A DNA stretch of 64,000 bases, from assembly GCF_033097365.1 (NCBI RefSeq), contig NZ_AP028461.1, forward strand, positions 4,960,001 through 5,024,000. Direction: 5' to 3'. Below are positions 35,038 through 42,703 of this stretch, one piece after another; position 1 is the stretch's first letter; the number at the start of each line of letters is the position of its first letter. The notes below the pieces were generated by a model. The model had not been told where the DNA came from, made no database searches, and saw only the letters and a list, made by a program, of their open reading frames with translations. The position numbers and the translations under genes are program-made. This stretch comes from Actinoplanes sichuanensis. GTDB lineage: Bacteria; Actinomycetota; Actinomycetes; Mycobacteriales; Micromonosporaceae.

Positions 35038-35117
35038 CAGCGTTCGACCGCCTTGATCAGCACGGTCAGCACTGCGAACAGCGCCACCGTGAGCAGGACG
35101 AACAGAAGATCAGCCAC
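35034..35117 (-). CDS. 27-residue membrane peptide upstream of kdpF
   Basis: A tiny gene starting with GTG at 35117 and encoding [20 protein letters not shown] followed by IKAVERW. It is a single hydrophobic helix with a basic, amphipathic end. A GGGAG ribosome site lies about 8 bases upstream, and the stop overlaps the kdpF GTG by 4 bases, so it is the true first gene of the operon. Similar small peptides precede kdpF in other actinobacteria to my knowledge; a role as an extra Kdp subunit or as a translational lead is inferred. Confidence 0.7.
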   Translation of the reverse strand: MADLLFVLLTVALFAVLTVLIKAVERW

Positions 35118-35188
35118 GAGGGACTCCCAGGGTGGTTCGGATGTTGCTCCGCTAGCGAAGCTCGCCCGGGGCCGCGTGAAAACGGTTG

Positions 35189-35239
35189 TTCACGCGTTGC
35201 GTACGCCGGAACCCGAAACGTTGACGCGTTGTTGACGCC
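35189..35239. promoter_or_regulatory. Two TTnACGC direct-repeat boxes upstream of the kdp operon
   Basis: Box 1 (35189-35207) TTCACGCGTTGCGTACGCC and box 2 (35221-35239) TTGACGCGTTGTTGACGCC share 15 of 19 bases and start 32 bases (three helical turns) apart. Box 2 contains TTGACGC twice with 11-base periodicity, the layout bound by OmpR/KdpE-type response regulators. The same element occurs before the potassium permease gene at 37222. Probable KdpE site; inferred. Confidence 0.65.
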
Positions 35240-35240
35240 C

Positions 35241-35281
35241 CGGTATTCGGTGATACCGTATAGCGGTACTCGGTGGTACGA
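35241..35281. promoter_or_regulatory. Paired inverted repeats before the PadR/DUF1048 cassette
   Basis: CGGTATTCGGTGATACCG (35241-35258) is a perfect 6-bp inverted repeat, and a close copy CGGTACTCGGTGGTACGA follows at 35264-35281, a 23-base period. Between them TACCG-TATAG-CGGTA (35254-35268) forms a third perfect palindrome. The cluster lies 21-61 bases before the PadR start and is probably the regulator's own operator. Confidence 0.65.
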
Positions 35282-35301
35282 GGTACCGGAGGGGAGCCGC
35301 C

Positions 35302-35628
35302 GTGGAAGACCTGACCGAGATGCTCAAGGGCACCCTCGAGGGGTGCGTGCTGGAGATCATCTCCGGCGAGGAGACCTACGGGTATGCGATCACCCGCCGA
35401 CTCAACGACCTCGGCTTCACCGACGTCATCGACGGGACCGTCTACACGATCCTGCTGCGCCTGGAGCGCAACGGGCTCGTCCAGGTCACCAAACGACCGT
35501 CCGACGTCGGCCCGCCCCGCAAGTTCTACGCGCTCAACGACGCCGGCCGCCGCGAGCTGGCCACGTTCTGGGCGAAATGGCAGTACGTCTCGACCCGCAT
35601 CGACAGCCTCAAGGAGGGCAGACGATGA
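35302..35628 (+). CDS. PadR family transcriptional regulator
   Basis: A 108-residue regulator with the PadR core EETYGYAITRRLNDLGF, DVIDGTVYTILLRLERNGLV and PRKFYALNDAGRRELATFW. The GTG at 35302 follows GGAGGGGAG. It is the first gene of a three-gene cassette with two DUF1048 proteins (overlap of 4 bases with the next), a combination found in many Gram-positive genomes. It probably represses its own operon through the repeats at 35241-35281. Confidence 0.9.
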   Translation: MEDLTEMLKGTLEGCVLEIISGEETYGYAITRRLNDLGFTDVIDGTVYTILLRLERNGLVQVTKRPSDVGPPRKFYALNDAGRRELATFWAKWQYVSTRIDSLKEGRR

Positions 35629-35981
35629 GCTTCTGGGAGACCATCACCGGCAGCGACCTCACGCGCGAGTGGACGGCGTTCGCCGCCCGCGCCGACGCCC
35701 TGCCGGCCGACCATCAGGCGGCCTGGGCACAGATCAGCAGCAGCCTGCTCCCGCACGGCGACTTCACCGGCCGCAACCTGCCGCCGATCGCCGACGCCGC
35801 CCTCGGACTGCTCGAACAGGCCGCGGCCGACGGCCAGAGCAGCCACGAGGTGCTCGGCGACGACATCCCCGGCTTCTGCACCGCGCTGGCCGGTGGGCAC
35901 GGCGCCCGCACCTACCGCGACCGGTGGCGCGAGCAACTCAACAACAACGTGGCACGCAAACTGGCCCGGCTGGGAGGCTGA
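35625..35981 (+). CDS. DUF1048 family protein, first copy
   Basis: A 118-residue soluble helical protein (MSFWETITGSDLTREWTAFA). The DUF1048 core FTGRNLPPIADAALGLLEQAAADGQ and VLGDDIPGFCTALAGG is shared with the next gene, showing an old duplication. DUF1048 proteins accompany PadR regulators; function unknown. The ATG overlaps the PadR stop by 4 bases. Confidence 0.8.
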   Translation: MSFWETITGSDLTREWTAFAARADALPADHQAAWAQISSSLLPHGDFTGRNLPPIADAALGLLEQAAADGQSSHEVLGDDIPGFCTALAGGHGARTYRDRWREQLNNNVARKLARLGG

Positions 35982-35983
35982 TC

Positions 35984-36295
35984 ATGAGCATCCACGACAT
36001 CATCGAGGGCAAGCGGCAGTGGCGCGCCCACGTGGCCCGGGTCAAGGCGCTGCCACCCGACTACCGGATCGTCTACCAGGAGATCCAGAAATACCTGTTC
36101 AAGGTCGGCCCGGTCGACCTCGCCGAGAGCAACCTGCTCGCTGGCATCGTCGACTTCTTCGCGGAGGGCGCCGCCTCGGGGCAGAGCGTCACCCAGCTGA
36201 TCGGCACCGACGTCGCCGCCTTCGCCGACGGCCTGATCAAGGACTCCCCCACCTACGCCGAGCGCTACCAGTCGTCTCGCGGCGGTCGCCCCTGA
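35984..36295 (+). CDS. DUF1048 family protein, second copy
   Basis: A 103-residue paralogue of the preceding protein (IIEGKRQWRAHVARVKALPP, YRIVYQEIQKYLFKVGPVDL, QLIGTDVAAFADGLIKD). The ATG at 35984 comes 2 bases after the upstream stop with GGGAGG as ribosome site. Closest to the common single-copy DUF1048 of Bacilli and actinobacteria. Function unknown. Confidence 0.82.
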   Translation: MSIHDIIEGKRQWRAHVARVKALPPDYRIVYQEIQKYLFKVGPVDLAESNLLAGIVDFFAEGAASGQSVTQLIGTDVAAFADGLIKDSPTYAERYQSSRGGRP

Positions 36296-36308
36296 TTGAA
36301 TTCGTGGG

Positions 36309-36848
36309 GTGCGCATGATCACGAGCGAACGCCTGCTGCTGCGCCCCTGGCAGGAGGACGACGCCGACTTCCTGCTCGACCTGGAGTGCCGGTGGGAGGT
36401 GGTGCGGTTCCTCGGCGCCCATCCGGCGACCATGCGGACCAGGGCGGACGCGCTCGCGTCGATCCGGCGCCGGCGGGCCGTCGACCATCCGGTGCACGGC
36501 ATCTGGGCGATCACCGCCACGGACGGATCATTGGTCGGCAACCTGCTGCTCAAGCCGATACCGCTGTCGGCCGGGGAGTCGTCCGACGGGCCCACCGACG
36601 TGGAGATCGGCTGGCACCTGCATCCGGACGCCTGGGGCCACGGTTACGCCACCGAGGCGGCGGCCGCCGTCCTGCGCGACGCGGCCGGGCGCGGGCTGAC
36701 CAGAGTCCTCGCCGTGACCGACCCGGAGAACCACGCCTCCCAAGCGGTCTGCCGGCGGCTCGGCATGACCGCTCTCGGGCGCACGACCAGGTACTACGAC
36801 ACCGTCAACGACCTCTTCGAATCAGCCGGGGTGAGTCACGAGGCCTGA
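36309..36848 (+). CDS. GNAT N-acetyltransferase
   Basis: A 179-residue RimJ/RimL-type acetyltransferase (ITSERLLLRPWQEDDADFLL at the start; acetyl-CoA loop HLHPDAWGHGYATEAAAAVL; TDPENHASQAVCRRLGM). Substrate unknown. The GTG at 36309 is used, with an ATG at 36315 as alternative. It overlaps the convergent membrane gene by 13 bases. Confidence 0.85.
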   Translation: MRMITSERLLLRPWQEDDADFLLDLECRWEVVRFLGAHPATMRTRADALASIRRRRAVDHPVHGIWAITATDGSLVGNLLLKPIPLSAGESSDGPTDVEIGWHLHPDAWGHGYATEAAAAVLRDAAGRGLTRVLAVTDPENHASQAVCRRLGMTALGRTTRYYDTVNDLFESAGVSHEA

Positions 36849-37108
36849 CGCGCCGGGCGGTCCGTGCGGTCGCCCTCGACGAGCAGGACCGCATCCCGCG
36901 GTGGTGCGCCGGTCAGGCGTAGCCACAGAGCGGTGCCGTAAAGGATCAGGGATCCGATACCGAGGGCCGCGCCGCCGACATAGGCCACCTCCAGCCCGCC
37001 GCCCGCCAGGACACCCAGAAAGAGCAGGACGGCACCGGCCGCCGTCATGCCCGTGGCACCCAAGGCGCACTGGACGGCCGCACTTCTGGATCCGATCATG
37101 GACCGCAT
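36836..37108 (-). CDS. Small membrane protein of unknown function
   Basis: About 90 residues with two hydrophobic helices (GMTAAGAVLLFLGVLAGGG and VAYVGGAALGIGSLILYGTALWL) and an acidic-basic tail (EGDRTDRPARQAS). No family recognised. The ATG at 37108 or 37099 is likely; the frame is open to 37258 but that extension is Arg-rich and runs into the permease promoter. Confidence 0.55.
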   Translation of the reverse strand: MRSMIGSRSAAVQCALGATGMTAAGAVLLFLGVLAGGGLEVAYVGGAALGIGSLILYGTALWLRLTGAPPRDAVLLVEGDRTDRPARQAS

Positions 37109-37221
37109 TGTTCCATGGCGACACGAAGTCACGAGAGCGTCGCCGTCCGGCCGGCCCCGCCGCGGCACGACGAGCGGCGGCAGCCCGGCGAGCCGGAACA
37201 CGGCGCCGGTCCGCTGTTTTG

Positions 37222-37240
37222 TTAACGCCTTTTTGACGCC
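37222..37240. promoter_or_regulatory. TTnACGC direct-repeat box upstream of the permease gene
   Basis: TTAACGCCTTTTTGACGCC has two TTnACGC half-sites 11 bases apart, as in the boxes before the kdp operon (35189-35239). It lies 43-61 bases before the permease start. The only notable AT-rich run of this promoter region is here. Probable site of a KdpE-like regulator; inferred. Confidence 0.6.
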
Positions 37241-37282
37241 CGCCGGCGGGCACACCACCCGCGGCGTCGGAGAGAGTTAGCC

Positions 37283-39301
37283 ATGAGGATCACCGACGAA
37301 GCCGCGCCGACGGAGCCGGGCAGCAGCACCCCGTCCACATACGCGATACCCGCGGTCGTGGACACCCCGGCTCAGCACCCGCAGCGCGGTGGCCCCCTGA
37401 CCCGGTGGCTGCTCCGGCACCGGGTCCAGCCGGTCGGCCCGGCCGCCGGTGAGGCGCACGCCGAGCAGCACGCCTGGTGGAAGGTGATGTGCCTGACCGG
37501 CGTCGACTACTTCTCCAGCCTCGCCTACGTGCCGGCGATCGCCGCCGCGGCCGCCGGTGTCGTCTCCCCGCTGGCCACCCTGCTGATCGTGGCGCTGACC
37601 CTGCTCGGGATGCTGCCGATGTACCGGCGGGTGGCCGAGGAGAGCCCGCACGGCGCCGGATCGGTGGCGATGCTCGAACGGCTCCTGCCGTTCTGGCGGG
37701 GCAAGGTGTTCGTACTGGTCCTGCTCGGGTTCGTGGCCACCTCGTGGATCATCACGATCACCCTGTCGGCCGCCGACGCCAGCCTGCATCTGCTGGAGAA
37801 CCCCCACACCCCACAGGCCCTGCACGGGTACGCCGTACCGCTGACCGTTTTTCTGCTCCTGCTCCTCGGCGGGGTGTTCCTGCTCGGCTTCAGCGAGGCG
37901 GTCAATGTCGCCATCCCGCTGGTGGCGGTGTTCCTCGGGCTCAACGCCGTGATCATCGTGGTCGGGATCGGCGAGATCGTCACGACTCCGGGCACGTGGT
38001 CGGCGTGGACCACGGCGCTCACCGCCGGTGGCGGAGCCGGTGACCTGATCGTGCCCGCCGTGCTCGCGTTCCCGATGCTGGTGCTGGGCCTGTCCGGCTT
38101 CGAGACCGGCGTCAGCATGATGCCTCTCGTCGCGTCCACCGGCGACGACGACGCGCAGCGGCTGCGCTCGCGCATCCACAACACCCGCCGACTGCTCACC
38201 GGCGCCGCCCTGATCATGAGCGTGTACCTGCTGGCCAGCAGCCTCGTCACCACCCTGCTGATCCCGCCCGCCGAGTTCGCCGAAGGCGGCGCCGCCAACG
38301 GTCGAGCCCTGGCCTGGCTGGCCCACGAGCAACTCGGTGAGGTCTTCGGCACCGTCTACGACATCAGCACCGTACTGATCCTGTGGTTCGCCGGAGCCTC
38401 CGCGATGGCCGGACTGGTCAACATCGTGCCGCGCTACCTGCCCGGTTACGGCATGGCCCCGGAGTGGGGCCGGGCGGTACGCCCGGTCGTGCTCGTCTAC
38501 ACGATCATCAGCGTCGCCCTCACGATCGCGTTCGAGGCCGACGTCGAGGCCCAGGCCGGCGCGTACGCCACGGGCATCCTGGCCATGATGGTCTCCGGCG
38601 CGTTCGCCGTCACGGTGACCGCGTTCCGCGCCCGGCAACCGCTCGCCGGGACCGGATTCGGGCTGCTCACCGCGATCCTCAGCTACGCGCTGGTGGAGAA
38701 CGTGATCGACAAGCCGGACGGGCTGGCCATCTCCGCGATGTTCATCGCCGGCATCATCGTCGTCTCATTGATCTCCCGGGTCTCGCGCACCACCGAACTC
38801 CGCGCCGACCACATCGAGTTCGACGACGACGCACGCCTGTTCATCACCGACACCATCGCGTACGACGGCCGGATCACTCTCATCGCCAACCGCCGGCAGG
38901 CCGGCGACGCGGCCGAATACTCGGCCAAGGAACACGAACAACGCGGCGACAACCCGGTGCCGGGCACCGCCGACGTGATCTTCCTGGAGATCGACGTGGT
39001 CGACCCGTCCGCGTTCAGCGAGACCCTCACCGTCCACGGCGTCGAAGTCGACGGCCATCGGGTGCTGCGCGCCGCGGCCCCGGCCGCCCCGAACGCCATC
39101 GCCGCGATCCTGCTCGCGTTGCGCGACACCACGGGGGTACGCCCACACTGCCACTTCGCCTGGGCCGAGGGCAGCCCCCTGGTCCACATGATCCGCTACT
39201 TCCTGCTGGGCCGCGGCGACACGGCCCCGGTGACCCGCGAGATCATCCGCGAACACGAACCCGACCCGGACCGGCGCCCCGGCATCCACGTGGGTGCCTG
39301 A
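37283..39301 (+). CDS. APC-superfamily permease, KimA-like (probable K+ uptake)
   Basis: A 672-residue transporter with about 12 membrane helices followed by a cytosolic C-terminal domain of about 170 residues (from [19 protein letters not shown]). [40 protein letters not shown] and [18 protein letters not shown] are the conserved blocks; together with the size and C-terminal domain they resemble the KimA potassium/proton symporter branch rather than ordinary amino-acid permeases. The substrate assignment is inferred, helped by the regulatory element shared with kdp. The ATG at 37283 follows GGAGAGAG. A hairpin follows the gene. Confidence 0.8.
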   Translation: MRITDEAAPTEPGSSTPSTYAIPAVVDTPAQHPQRGGPLTRWLLRHRVQPVGPAAGEAHAEQHAWWKVMCLTGVDYFSSLAYVPAIAAAAAGVVSPLATLLIVALTLLGMLPMYRRVAEESPHGAGSVAMLERLLPFWRGKVFVLVLLGFVATSWIITITLSAADASLHLLENPHTPQALHGYAVPLTVFLLLLLGGVFLLGFSEAVNVAIPLVAVFLGLNAVIIVVGIGEIVTTPGTWSAWTTALTAGGGAGDLIVPAVLAFPMLVLGLSGFETGVSMMPLVASTGDDDAQRLRSRIHNTRRLLTGAALIMSVYLLASSLVTTLLIPPAEFAEGGAANGRALAWLAHEQLGEVFGTVYDISTVLILWFAGASAMAGLVNIVPRYLPGYGMAPEWGRAVRPVVLVYTIISVALTIAFEADVEAQAGAYATGILAMMVSGAFAVTVTAFRARQPLAGTGFGLLTAILSYALVENVIDKPDGLAISAMFIAGIIVVSLISRVSRTTELRADHIEFDDDARLFITDTIAYDGRITLIANRRQAGDAAEYSAKEHEQRGDNPVPGTADVIFLEIDVVDPSAFSETLTVHGVEVDGHRVLRAAAPAAPNAIAAILLALRDTTGVRPHCHFAWAEGSPLVHMIRYFLLGRGDTAPVTREIIREHEPDPDRRPGIHVGA

Positions 39302-39331
39302 CGCCTCGCGCGCATGGCCCACACACGGACG

Positions 39332-39366
39332 CGCCGGAGACCCCCGTGGTGCAAGGGCCTCCGGCG
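39332..39366 (+). terminator. Hairpin after the permease gene
   Basis: CGCCGGAG (39332-39339) and CTCCGGCG (39359-39366) form an 8-bp perfect stem 30 bases after the permease stop, before the convergent secreted-protein gene. Probable terminator. Confidence 0.6.
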
Positions 39367-39426
39367 AGGCGGTTCCGTGCCGTGGATCAGGATCCGCGAA
39401 GGATCAGGTTGCCGTTGTCCGCGGCT

Positions 39427-40347
39427 TCATCCCGCCGGCGTTTCGTTCAAATCCAAACCACGCAGGACGTCATCGCGGTTCGCGTTTCCGCGCAGCTCGG
39501 TCAAGGACTTCAAGCGACCCAGCAGAGTCGTGGAAGACGCCGGGCACTTCAAGTCCTGAATCGCCGACAAGGTCTTCTCAAAACGCTGGATGCGGCTTTC
39601 CAGGTCCGTACCACTCGGGAGGTTCGCATTCTTGAGCGCCACCTGCGCGTTCACCTGCGCCTGAGTGGGCGGACAGCGACCGGGGACATTCACCCCGGTG
39701 GGGCCCACCCGGTCGGCCGTCGCGTTCGGATCGCCCGGACTGAAACCCAGCGCCGGCACCAAAGCGTCGATGCTACTACCGGAGCCCGCTCCGGCGTTCC
39801 CCGTCGCTCCACCCGCGGCCGCGTCACCGGATCCTGCGGCGGCTCTATCCGCCGGCGTTTCGTTCAAGCCCAAACCACGCAGGACGTCATCGCGGTTCGC
39901 GTTTCCACGCAGCTCGGTCAAGGACTTCAACCGGCCCAGCAGAGTCGTGGAAGACGCCGGGCACTTCAAGTCCTGAATCGCCGACAAGGTCTTCTCAAAA
40001 CGCTGGATGCGGCTTTCCAGGTCCGTACCACTCGGAAGGCTCGCATTCTTGACCGCCACCTGCGCGTTCACCTGCGCCTGAGTGGGCGGACAGCGACCGG
40101 GGACATTCACCCCGGTGGGGCCCACCCGGTCGGCCGTCGCGTTCGGATCGCCCGGACTGAAACCCAGCGCCGGCACCAGAGCGTTGATGCTCCCGGAGCC
40201 GGTGTTGCCCTGTTCGGCGGCTTGGCCCAGCCCCGTGCCTACCGCGAGCGCCGAGCCGAGCAGCGCTGCGGCGGCACCTCCGATCACCAGCTTGCGCGTC
40301 CGGCTGCTGACTCCGCGTCGATAGCTGCTGACTCCGCGTCGATACAT
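39427..40347 (-). CDS. Secreted protein made of two near-identical ~115-residue repeats
   Basis: A 306-residue exported protein of unknown family. After the leader (RKLVIGGAAAALLGSALAVG, cleavage near GQAA) come two almost identical modules, each starting NALVPALGFSPGDPNATADR or a close variant, with GRCPPTQAQVN, LKCPASSTTLLGRLKSL and ending DDVLRGL-LNETPA. Each module has two Cys, likely one disulfide. An Ala/Gly linker of about 25 residues separates them. The ATG at 40347 follows GGGGAG. The leader itself contains a duplicated YRRGVSS. Confidence 0.8.
   Translation of the reverse strand: MYRRGVSSYRRGVSSRTRKLVIGGAAAALLGSALAVGTGLGQAAEQGNTGSGSINALVPALGFSPGDPNATADRVGPTGVNVPGRCPPTQAQVNAQVAVKNASLPSGTDLESRIQRFEKTLSAIQDLKCPASSTTLLGRLKSLTELRGNANRDDVLRGLGLNETPADRAAAGSGDAAAGGATGNAGAGSGSSIDALVPALGFSPGDPNATADRVGPTGVNVPGRCPPTQAQVNAQVALKNANLPSGTDLESRIQRFEKTLSAIQDLKCPASSTTLLGRLKSLTELRGNANRDDVLRGLDLNETPAG
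39433..40190. repeat. Internal tandem duplication, about 340 bp with 417-bp offset
   Basis: The segment from about 39433 to 39773 recurs at 39850-40190, 417 bases (139 codons) away, with only a few base changes (for example CAAATCC versus CAAGCCC near each start). Near-identity at synonymous sites shows a recent duplication or gene conversion. Both copies are in the frame of the secreted protein gene. Confidence 0.9.
40303..40344. repeat. 21-bp direct repeat in the leader of the secreted protein gene
   Basis: CTGCTGACTCCGCGTCGATA occurs twice 22 to 21 bases apart, giving YRRGVSSYRRGVSS at the protein N-terminus just before the membrane-targeting helix. A second, independent duplication in the same gene. 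Confidence 0.8.
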
Positions 40348-40483
40348 GCACGGCTCCCCTTCGTCCCGGTACTGCCTGTGCCGAGGAATACGGGCAACCG
40401 ATGTGCAGCCGTTCATGATGTTGAGGAAGCTTTCCTTAAAGTTTCTTTAACGAGACTCCCGGGGCGGGCGGAGCCGGATGGGG

Positions 40484-41851
40484 TCAAGCGGCGATCGCCT
40501 TCTCCGGGCCGAGATCGAGCAGCAGGCGGACCTGCTCGGCGGTCTGTGTGGCGAGCCGGTCGCGTTCCGGATCGGACAGGTCCCAGGCCAGCGTCCGCAG
40601 CGTCGCGGCCAGCCACCGCTGCGGATCGGCCGGGTCGAAGGTCGCCCGGATTCGCGCCACCACGTCCGGATCGTCGCGCACCGGCACGTCGCCGAGCACC
40701 CCGGCGTATCCGGTGAGCAGCGCGGCCAAGGCGTAGGTGGTCAGCGGTGCGGTTCCGGTGGCGCGCCAGATCGGCAGGTTACGGGTCTGCCACTTGGCGG
40801 TGGCGTTCAGGGCGATGTCGGCCAGCCGGTGGTCCAGCGCGGGGTTCGCGATGCGTTCGAGGATGGCTACGGCGTACCGCTGAAGGTCCTCGGGTCTTCC
40901 CGGCAGAGCCGGCAGAACCTCGTCGGTGACCAGGCGGCGCACATAGCCGCCGACGACCGGATGGGCCATCGCCTCGCTGACGCTTCGGCAGCCCAGAGCG
41001 GGTGCGACGGCGGCCAGCGCGGTGTGCGCACCGTTGAGGATGGAGACCTTCTTCTGGCGGTACGGGCGGACGTCGCTGAGGAATTCGACCGGAAGGCCGG
41101 CGCGGTCCAGTGGGAACTCGTGACGGATCGCGTCGTCGCCGGCGATCGCCCAGCTCGCATAGTGCTCGGCGCGGACGTCGAGGCCGCCGGGGACGACAGT
41201 GCCGGGGACGATGCGGTCCACCATGGTGTCGTAGAACCGGCAGTGGTCGGCGACCCAGCGTTCGAAGGCGGGTTCGAACCGGGCGTGCCGCAGGATCGCG
41301 GCCCGCAGGACCTGACCGTTGTCCTCGATGAGTTCGCACGGCAGGAACGACAGCGCCCGGTCCGGGTCGCCCGCGAAGTGCCGCCAGCGTTCGTGCAGCA
41401 GGGCGGCCATCTTCGCCGGGAACGAGGCGGGCGGTCGGGCCGTGAGGTCCTCGTCGAGGTAGACGATGCCGGCGTCGGTGGTGTTGGAGATGACCAGGCG
41501 CAGGTCCGGCTGGCGGATGATGGCGAGGCAGGCGTCCCAATCGTCGTGGGCGCCGGCGTACTGCCGCACCACGTCGACCCGGGTGGTCTCGGTGAACGGC
41601 ACACCGTCCCGAGTGCCGTCGAGGACCACGTCGAAGCCCTCGGTGATCCGGACCGCCTGCGGGTCGTGCCGGGGCGTCACCCGCATCACCGCCACGCCGT
41701 GGTTCAGAACGCCGGCGTCGTTGCCTTTCTGGATCATCCAGTCGGCGAACCCGCGCAGGAAGTTGCCGGCACCGATCTGGAGGATTTTCGTCGGCAGGCT
41801 CAAGCGGGCCCCTTCGGGAGGAACGGCAGTGGCGTGCAAACGTTCCCACAA
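40484..41851 (-). CDS. uxaB: Tagaturonate reductase-like mannitol dehydrogenase family protein
   Basis: A 455-residue NAD-dependent polyol/uronate dehydrogenase. The NAD motif is LQIGAGNFLRGFADW; LVISNTTDAGIVYLDED, FLPCELIEDNGQVL, CRFYDTMVDRIVPG and the catalytic-lysine block RPYRQKKVSILNGAHTALA match UxaB (tagaturonate to altronate) along the whole length. It is the sole uronate-pathway gene in the window, so the exact polyol is uncertain. GTG 41851 is taken as the start; TTG 41803, with GAAGGGG upstream, is an alternative 16 codons shorter. Confidence 0.82.
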   Translation of the reverse strand: MWERLHATAVPPEGARLSLPTKILQIGAGNFLRGFADWMIQKGNDAGVLNHGVAVMRVTPRHDPQAVRITEGFDVVLDGTRDGVPFTETTRVDVVRQYAGAHDDWDACLAIIRQPDLRLVISNTTDAGIVYLDEDLTARPPASFPAKMAALLHERWRHFAGDPDRALSFLPCELIEDNGQVLRAAILRHARFEPAFERWVADHCRFYDTMVDRIVPGTVVPGGLDVRAEHYASWAIAGDDAIRHEFPLDRAGLPVEFLSDVRPYRQKKVSILNGAHTALAAVAPALGCRSVSEAMAHPVVGGYVRRLVTDEVLPALPGRPEDLQRYAVAILERIANPALDHRLADIALNATAKWQTRNLPIWRATGTAPLTTYALAALLTGYAGVLGDVPVRDDPDVVARIRATFDPADPQRWLAATLRTLAWDLSDPERDRLATQTAEQVRLLLDLGPEKAIAA

Positions 41852-41899
41852 TTTCCATCAATACGAAAGGGGCATTTCGCCGCCGACTAGGGTGTTGCG

Positions 41900-42703
41900 G
41901 TGACGCTGCTTCTGAAACTCCTGCTCGCACCGCTGCTCGTGGTGGCATCGTCGCTGGCCGGACGCCGATGGGGCGACCGAGTGACCGGCGTGCTGGTGGC
42001 GTTCCCGATCGTGGCCGGACCGATCCTGCTGATCACCTGCCTGGAGCAGGGTGTGGAGTTCGGCGCCCGGGCGGCCGCGGCGTCGCTGCTCGGGCTGGTC
42101 TCGCTCGCCGTCTTCTCGGTCGTCTTCACCTACGCGGCCCGGCGGTGGCGGTGGCCCGCGGCGCTGGCCGTCTCGTGGGCGGCGACCGGGATCGCCGACG
42201 TGGCGCTGGCCGGCCGGAACCTTGCGGCGGGCTGGGCGCTGCTGCTGGTCGCGGCGGCCATCGTGGCCGGGCGGTGGCTGCTCGCCGCCGTGCACGACGG
42301 CACTGCCGACGGCGGCCGAGTGCGGCCGCCGTGGTGGGACCTGCCGGGCCGGGCGATCGCCACCGCGGCGCTGGTGCTGTTCGTGACCGGGATCGCGGCC
42401 ACGGCCGGGCCGGTGGTGACCGGGATCCTGGCACCGTTCCCGATCGCCACGAGCGTGGTGGCGGCGTTCGTGCACGCCCAGCAGGGTCCCGCGGCGGTGG
42501 CCCGGACGATGACCGGGGTGCTGCAGGGGCTGGCCGGGTTCGCGGTGTTCTGCTTCCTGGCCTCGGTGCTGCTGGTCCCCCTCGGCGTCGGTGGCGCCTT
42601 CGCGGCGGCGGTCGCCGGGGTGCCGGCGTCACAGGCGGTCGTCATGCTCGCCACCGCCCGAAGGCGTTCCCCGGTCTCAGTTCATGGATCGCGACGCGGT
42701 TAG
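41900..42703 (+). CDS. Multi-pass membrane protein of unknown function
   Basis: A 267-residue protein with about eight hydrophobic helices (LLKLLLAPLLVVASSLAG; VLVAFPIVAGPILLITCLEQG; ILAPFPIATSVVAAFVHAQ). The two halves both contain an L-A-P/A-F-P-I motif, suggesting an inverted internal repeat as in small transporters. No family recognised. The GTG at 41900 may be leaderless: TAGGGT (41888-41893) would put the transcript start at the GTG. It overlaps the convergent methyltransferase by 27 bases. Confidence 0.7.
   Translation: MTLLLKLLLAPLLVVASSLAGRRWGDRVTGVLVAFPIVAGPILLITCLEQGVEFGARAAAASLLGLVSLAVFSVVFTYAARRWRWPAALAVSWAATGIADVALAGRNLAAGWALLLVAAAIVAGRWLLAAVHDGTADGGRVRPPWWDLPGRAIATAALVLFVTGIAATAGPVVTGILAPFPIATSVVAAFVHAQQGPAAVARTMTGVLQGLAGFAVFCFLASVLLVPLGVGGAFAAAVAGVPASQAVVMLATARRRSPVSVHGSRRG

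Noticed and set aside
37109..37282. c-di-AMP (ydaO) riboswitch before the KimA-like permease
   Set aside because: The 174-base region has no recognisable conserved ydaO core; only the TTnACGC box stands out.
39433..40190. CRISPR-like repeats
   Set aside because: Only two long copies, in frame inside a secreted protein gene; no short regular repeats and no cas genes.
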